Part shown: positions 61,187-64,000 of the stretch, one piece after another | Layout of the letters: each line of letters opens with the position of its first letter | Position numbering within the stretch: position 1 is the stretch's first letter | NCBI GenBank assembly: GCA_022841745.1 | Contig: JALHQW010000008.1 | Location: 14,074 to 78,073, forward strand | DNA: 64,000 nucleotides | Direction: 5' to 3' | Source of the DNA: Saprospiraceae bacterium | GTDB taxonomy: Bacteria > Bacteroidota > Bacteroidia > Chitinophagales > Saprospiraceae | The notes under the pieces: model-generated | Seen by the model: only the letters and a program-made list of their open reading frames with translations | Told to the model about the DNA's origin: nothing | The model's database searches: none | Translations under genes and position numbers: made by a program

Positions 61187-61625
61187 TGCGTCGTAGTTGC
61201 ATGAGGATTTCTGGCAGGTTCTTGTTTATCTGGAGCAGGCTAACCTGGTTCTGGATGAAGGGCGTCAGCTTGTCCCAATTCAGCAGGATGTACATCCACG
61301 CCTCCAGCGCCCCTGCTTCGTCCTTCGATGAGGCCTCTTGCGTCAAAAAAGCGATGATGGTCTTCAGTGCCTTGCCATTGGCCCCGTCCATCTTGGCACC
61401 CGCCTTGGTCTTCATCCGGCAGAAAGTATCGTAGGCCCGCACGAAAGCACGGTACATGCCCTTTGCCTCCTCCTGAACTGGCTGCGCCACCTCTTCGATG
61501 AGCCGCTTGTAGTCCTTCAGCGTGAGCTTGATGGACTCCAACGCCGTCAATGCTTCAGTGTCTTGGTGGAAATATTGCCACCTGCCTATCCATACGAGTT
61601 GTTCGTCAATGCTCATGCCATCCAT
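61098..61625 (-). CDS. Hypothetical helical protein of the phage-like operon
   Basis: The product is 175 residues. It is helical and charged: 'SIDEQLVWIGRWQYFHQDTEALTALESIKLTLKDY', 'AFVRAYDTFCRMKTKAGAKMDG', 'ALEAWMYILLNWDKLTPFIQNQVSLLQINKNL', read in segments. No signal peptide or membrane helix is seen. It overlaps the MazG-like gene by 13 bases and the 203-residue gene by up to 89 bases. No family was recognised. Confidence 0.7.
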   Translation of the reverse strand: MDGMSIDEQLVWIGRWQYFHQDTEALTALESIKLTLKDYKRLIEEVAQPVQEEAKGMYRAFVRAYDTFCRMKTKAGAKMDGANGKALKTIIAFLTQEASSKDEAGALEAWMYILLNWDKLTPFIQNQVSLLQINKNLPEILMQLRRNGKTTGEQAASNIREGIRAGRGDLNESDQ

Positions 61626-62128
61626 TCTTTTAAACTGTTAATGGTAGATGGTTTAAATGGGGCATCAACATGTTTTATCAGCCTGATGCAAGTGGCCGCT
61701 GTCTGGGTGGCCTCATGGCTGACTTCACGTATGTCGCCGCCTTCGTAGGCGGCGTTAATGGCAGCTCTGATGGTCTCTCCGGCCTCCTCCGCCACGATGG
61801 CCGCTCCGTGGATGATGTCGTCCGGCCAGGTTGGGTGCTTTGTGCAAGCCCTTTCGTACTCGCCGACAATCAATTGCACCTCATCAAGAATCCGTAGCTC
61901 CCTGAGTTTCAGGATAATTTGAGTTTCAAATTCGTTCATATCACCAATGGTTGAAAGAAAATTATCGTAAGCATCATGGCACTTGCTACCTTCACATCCT
62001 GCCACGTATCCACCATCTACTGAATAAACACCCTTCTTTTCAAGTGGACAGAAGTTGCACAGGTCATCGCCTAATTCTGTTTTTGACAACGCCCCTTGTG
62101 TTATAATGGGGGGGGTATCCTCTTTCAT
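61613..62128 (-). CDS. MazG-like nucleotide pyrophosphohydrolase family protein
   Basis: The product is 171 residues. An N-terminal cysteine-containing segment ('LCNFCPLEKKGVY...CEGSKC') is followed by a helical region. The C-terminal half has 'YERACTKHPTWPDDIIHGAAIVAEEAGETIRAAINAAYEGGD' and 'EATQTAATCIRLI', read in parts. The E-E-x-x-E with a later E of the all-alpha NTP pyrophosphohydrolase (MazG/dUTPase) fold is visible. Such phage enzymes trim nucleotide pools. The cysteine-rich front is unusual for MazG. It overlaps the GemA-like gene by 4 bases. Confidence 0.75.
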   Translation of the reverse strand: MKEDTPPIITQGALSKTELGDDLCNFCPLEKKGVYSVDGGYVAGCEGSKCHDAYDNFLSTIGDMNEFETQIILKLRELRILDEVQLIVGEYERACTKHPTWPDDIIHGAAIVAEEAGETIRAAINAAYEGGDIREVSHEATQTAATCIRLIKHVDAPFKPSTINSLKEWMA

Positions 62129-62532
62129 GCCGCCTTCTTTTTGCCCCCAATACTGGCCTTGTGTACCTGCTCCACTTGCGTCACCACCCGGTTCAGTTCC
62201 GTCCGGTTCAGCTTGAAGAGGTCTTTCTGGTGGTGGTTGTTGCTGCCGATGCCCTTCACGAAGGCATTGATGCGGTCGAAGTCCAGCTTGCCATCGAGCT
62301 TGGTGTAGCCCATCAGCCCCAGCAGGTGCATCACCTTGCCACGGCTCGGCTTCATGAGCCTATCCTCCTCGTTGCGCAGCCAGTGCAGCAGCTTGGCTGC
62401 CTCGTGGCCGGTCATGTCGGCGCTGCTGCTGGTGCGCCCGTTCGTGATGGACTCCACGAGCGCCGCCTTCTGAGGCGTCATGTCCAATATCGTGAGCAGA
62501 AGGTGGATTGCTTTATTTTGTTGTGGTTGCAT
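62125..62532 (-). CDS. GemA/Mu gp16-like regulatory protein
   Basis: The product is 135 residues. The first half 'NKAIHLLLTILDMTPQKAALVESITNGRTSSSADMTGHEAAKLLHWL' and second half 'RGKVMHLLGLMGY...LDFDRINAFVKGIG...FKLNRTELNRVVTQVEQV', read in segments, follow the two-part helical layout of the GemA/gp16 (DUF1018) family known from Mu-like phages. Similarity is by pattern only. If right, it argues for a transposable-phage origin of the region. Confidence 0.6.
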   Translation of the reverse strand: MQPQQNKAIHLLLTILDMTPQKAALVESITNGRTSSSADMTGHEAAKLLHWLRNEEDRLMKPSRGKVMHLLGLMGYTKLDGKLDFDRINAFVKGIGSNNHHQKDLFKLNRTELNRVVTQVEQVHKASIGGKKKAA

Positions 62533-62607
62533 AAATCTGGTTTTAAACAGGTTTAAAGAACCCTCCCAGCCTTGGCCAGAAGGGCCGTACAGTTATGAAC
62601 ATCCAAG

Positions 62608-62680
62608 CTCCTGTTGCCGGACTTGAACCAGCGCCGTTCGGGCTTATGAGGCCCGTGCTCTACCGTTAAGCTAAACAGGA
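62608..62680 (-). tRNA. tRNA-Met (anticodon CAU)
   Basis: The minus-strand sequence folds into a complete 73-base cloverleaf: 7-bp acceptor stem (TCCTGTT with AACAGGA), 4-bp D stem with GG in the loop, perfect 5-bp anticodon stem (CGGGC with GCCCG) around CTCATAA, a 6-base variable loop and a 5-bp T stem (GCTGG with CCGGC, one G:T) around TTCAAGT. The discriminator is G and CCA is not encoded. CAU reads AUG, or AUA if the first base is changed to lysidine. It sits between phage-like genes. Confidence 0.88.
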
Positions 62681-62779
62681 TACCAGCGGTCGGCAAGTTG
62701 ACCGCACATCTGCCTTGCGTTGGTGAAAGCAGCGAGGCCAAGCGGCCCCGCCCAGATGACCATTTTTCACCAAAAAAAA

Positions 62780-63196
62780 TCATACGGCCTTGAAGGAAGC
62801 CGACGACTCCTGCACTATCTGCAACCCGGTCACTTGTAGTTGCGCCTTCAGCGCCGGGTCGGAGTCGAGGCTCGCCAGTATCAGCCCAAGGTCGAGCGTT
62901 GCCGATTCCTTGATGTACATCTTGGGGAGTTCGGTGACGAGCTTGTTCTTCAGGGCTTCCAGGCGTTTGCCATCGGCGCCCACCAGCTTTGGCGGGTTCA
63001 GGCGTTCAACGAGCTTCACGAGGCCGCCCACTTCCTTTTCGCCGCTCTCCTGGCAGTACGCCTTCAGGCGCTCGATGACCTCTGCCTCCAACTCGGCCAA
63101 GTCCTTCATTTCCTGCCGGATGTCGAGCAGTTGTTGCGCATCCTTTGCCGCTTGCTCCGCTGGCGTCCGCTCAGCGGTGTTTCTTGATTTTGCCAT
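62780..63196 (-). CDS. Hypothetical phage-type protein (Gam-like possibility)
   Basis: The product is 138 residues. A charged coiled-coil N-terminal half ('EQAAKDAQQLLDIRQEMKDL', 'LEAEVIERLKAYCQESGEKE') is followed by 'LVERLNPPKLVGADGKRLEALKNKLVTELP'. The coiled-coil start and position near a GemA-like gene make a host-nuclease inhibitor (Gam-like) role conceivable, but the second half does not match Gam by eye. Cytoplasmic, with no signal peptide. Confidence 0.65.
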   Translation of the reverse strand: MAKSRNTAERTPAEQAAKDAQQLLDIRQEMKDLAELEAEVIERLKAYCQESGEKEVGGLVKLVERLNPPKLVGADGKRLEALKNKLVTELPKMYIKESATLDLGLILASLDSDPALKAQLQVTGLQIVQESSASFKAV

Positions 63197-63215
63197 AACA
63201 GTTAAGATGATTTAG

Positions 63216-63632
63216 TTAAAAAAATACACGTCGGTATTGCCCTTCGGGGCTGCCGTCCATCCAGTCGCACATGGCGTTGAGCTTGCGCTCGGTCAGCCGC
63301 CACAGCTTCCCGGTGTAGGTGTTCGTCAGTTCCGGTTTCTGTGTCCTGGCCCAGCGTATGAGCAGGTACTGCTCGGCCAGTGCCTTGATCCAGAACAATT
63401 GGTCGTCGTCCACGAAGTCGAACACATCGGTGTTGGCGATGTAGTCCCGCAGCTTCACGGTGTTCTCGTAGCGCTTGGGATCCAGCACCCAAGCGGGCGG
63501 CCCCGTCAGTGCGAGCACCGATTGATGGCCCGTGCGGTGCGCCAGCTTGCGCAACTGGAAGTGGGTGCCAGCCTCCAGGTTCTGGAGCTTTGCCCGGTTG
63601 TTCGTAAGTTCATCAGTAGGTGTGCCTTGCAT
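63216..63632 (-). CDS. Hypothetical protein of the phage-like operon
   Basis: The product is 138 residues, with no signal peptide or membrane helix. It contains 'NLEAGTHFQLRKLAHRTGHQSVLALTGPPAWVLDP' and a helical end ('ALAEQYLLIRWARTQKPELTNTYTGKLWRLTERKL'), read in segments. It is spaced 19 bases from the next gene and has the same GC-rich codon use. No family was recognised. Confidence 0.65.
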   Translation of the reverse strand: MQGTPTDELTNNRAKLQNLEAGTHFQLRKLAHRTGHQSVLALTGPPAWVLDPKRYENTVKLRDYIANTDVFDFVDDDQLFWIKALAEQYLLIRWARTQKPELTNTYTGKLWRLTERKLNAMCDWMDGSPEGQYRRVFF

Positions 63633-63659
63633 GATGTTGTGGTTATGTTGCGGGCGCTA

Positions 63660-63998
63660 TCAAACCTCCTCCAATTTCACGCCCAGGTTTTCAGATTTTA
63701 TGTGCCATTTGCAGCTTTCCGTATCGTGGTGGTACTCGTATGGGACGGCCTCCTCCGGCAGCCTGGCCGAGGCGAGGTGGGCGAGCCAACGGCGGTCGTT
63801 GATGTGCCACACCTGCCTCCACCATTGCCAGAAGGCAGGGCTGTCCTGTACCTTCTTCCTGTCTGTGGCCCTTGGGTATCGCTCACGCAGGTAGTCCTGC
63901 CCGATTTCCACCCTGAGCCAGAACAGCCGCTCCTTGTCCCAGTCCCTGCCCATCCACCGCAGCACCTCGGCCTCGGTGTCGGCCATGCGTTTATCCAT
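63660..63998 (-). CDS. Hypothetical protein at the right edge of the window
   Basis: The product is 112 residues from the ATG at 63998 (or 108 from 63986); since the start lies only two bases from the window edge, a longer frame cannot be ruled out. It is rich in Trp, Arg and Tyr: 'VLRWMGRDWDKERLFWLRVEIGQDYLRERYPRATD', 'FWQWWRQVWHINDRRWLAHLA'. This aromatic and basic composition suggests nucleic-acid or protein binding. No family was recognised. It belongs to the same minus-strand run as the genes to its left. Confidence 0.6.
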   Translation of the reverse strand: MDKRMADTEAEVLRWMGRDWDKERLFWLRVEIGQDYLRERYPRATDRKKVQDSPAFWQWWRQVWHINDRRWLAHLASARLPEEAVPYEYHHDTESCKWHIKSENLGVKLEEV

Positions 63999-64000
63999 TT

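Larger units (their letters stand above)
57350..64000. mobile_element. Putative prophage / transposable-phage end region (right edge outside window)
   Basis: The region starts exactly where the dipeptidase is cut. It carries mostly minus-strand, closely packed or overlapping small genes with GC-rich codons: two BRO-N proteins, a MazG-like enzyme, a GemA-like protein, and several unknowns, plus a tRNA gene. Three copies of a short repeat lie just inside the border. These are typical of a temperate or Mu-like phage. No integrase, transposase, capsid or tail gene is visible; they would have to be beyond base 64000. The border position is inferred from the gene break. Confidence 0.55.

Noticed and set aside
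62553-62783. A small protein frame crossing the tRNA
   Set aside because: It overlaps a complete tRNA cloverleaf on the same strand and has no coding character.

Overview
The window comes from a member of the Bacteroidetes (Bacteroidota), and the style of the genes suggests the Saprospiria/Lewinella side of the phylum. Four secreted proteins end in type IX secretion (T9SS) sorting domains with a YPNPA/FPNPT-type motif. A Bacteroidetes-type (subtype iii) type VI secretion system is present. Ribosome binding sites are weak, and one promoter matches the TTG / TAnnTTTG consensus of the phylum. Everything here is read by eye; no database search was run.

Layout. 1-3.5 kb: the end of a giant T9SS-exported Ig/PKD-like surface protein. 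3.5-39.4 kb: a large T6SS locus in three blocks. Block A (+, 3.5-11.3 kb) encodes a lipoprotein, a barrel-like secreted protein sharing a domain with it, TssR, a MacB/TagTS-like ABC transporter and a second lipoprotein. Block B (-, 18.0-11.3 kb) encodes TssF, TssG, TssN, TssK, a zinc-ribbon FHA protein and a membrane-anchored PP2C phosphatase. Block C (-, 39.4-18.2 kb) encodes ClpV/TssH, an unknown protein, TssO, TssB, TssC, Hcp/TssD, a Tle1-like lipase, VgrG, TssE, PAAR, an RHS protein with a GH-E nuclease tip, a SUFU-type immunity protein, a DUF4123 adaptor, a pesticin-like muramidase and several unknowns. A surface fibre-like S74 protein and T9SS proteins follow. All nine core subunits expected of subtype iii (TssB,C,D,E,F,G,H,I,K) are present.

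39.7-57 kb: ordinary chromosomal genes (AlkD-like repair, CDF transporter, RpiB, AroE, NarL and LytS/LytTR regulators, YciO-type protein, RadA, amino-acid permease, UnbV/VCBS protein, RidA, D-threonine aldolase-like enzyme). At 57.35 kb a dipeptidase gene is cut off after about 155 codons. From there to the right edge lies an accessory region of mostly minus-strand, overlapping small genes: BRO-N antirepressors, a MazG-like enzyme, a GemA/Mu-gp16-like protein and a tRNA-Met(CAU). It looks like one end of a prophage or transposable phage, and three copies of a short repeat lie just inside the break.

The most interesting reading is functional. A subtype-iii T6SS is packed together with an ABC ATPase/permease pair, a lipoprotein, a PP2C phosphatase and an FHA protein. 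That gene set resembles the TagQRST-PppA-Fha signalling module of proteobacterial subtype-i systems, but no kinase is visible here. Other points of interest are a near-perfect three-way-junction repeat at 4.13-4.25 kb, several long inverted repeats between T6SS genes, a phased ATCAAC array before tssN, a clear composition break at the RHS toxin tip, and a 7-bp tandem repeat inside a LytTR regulator gene.
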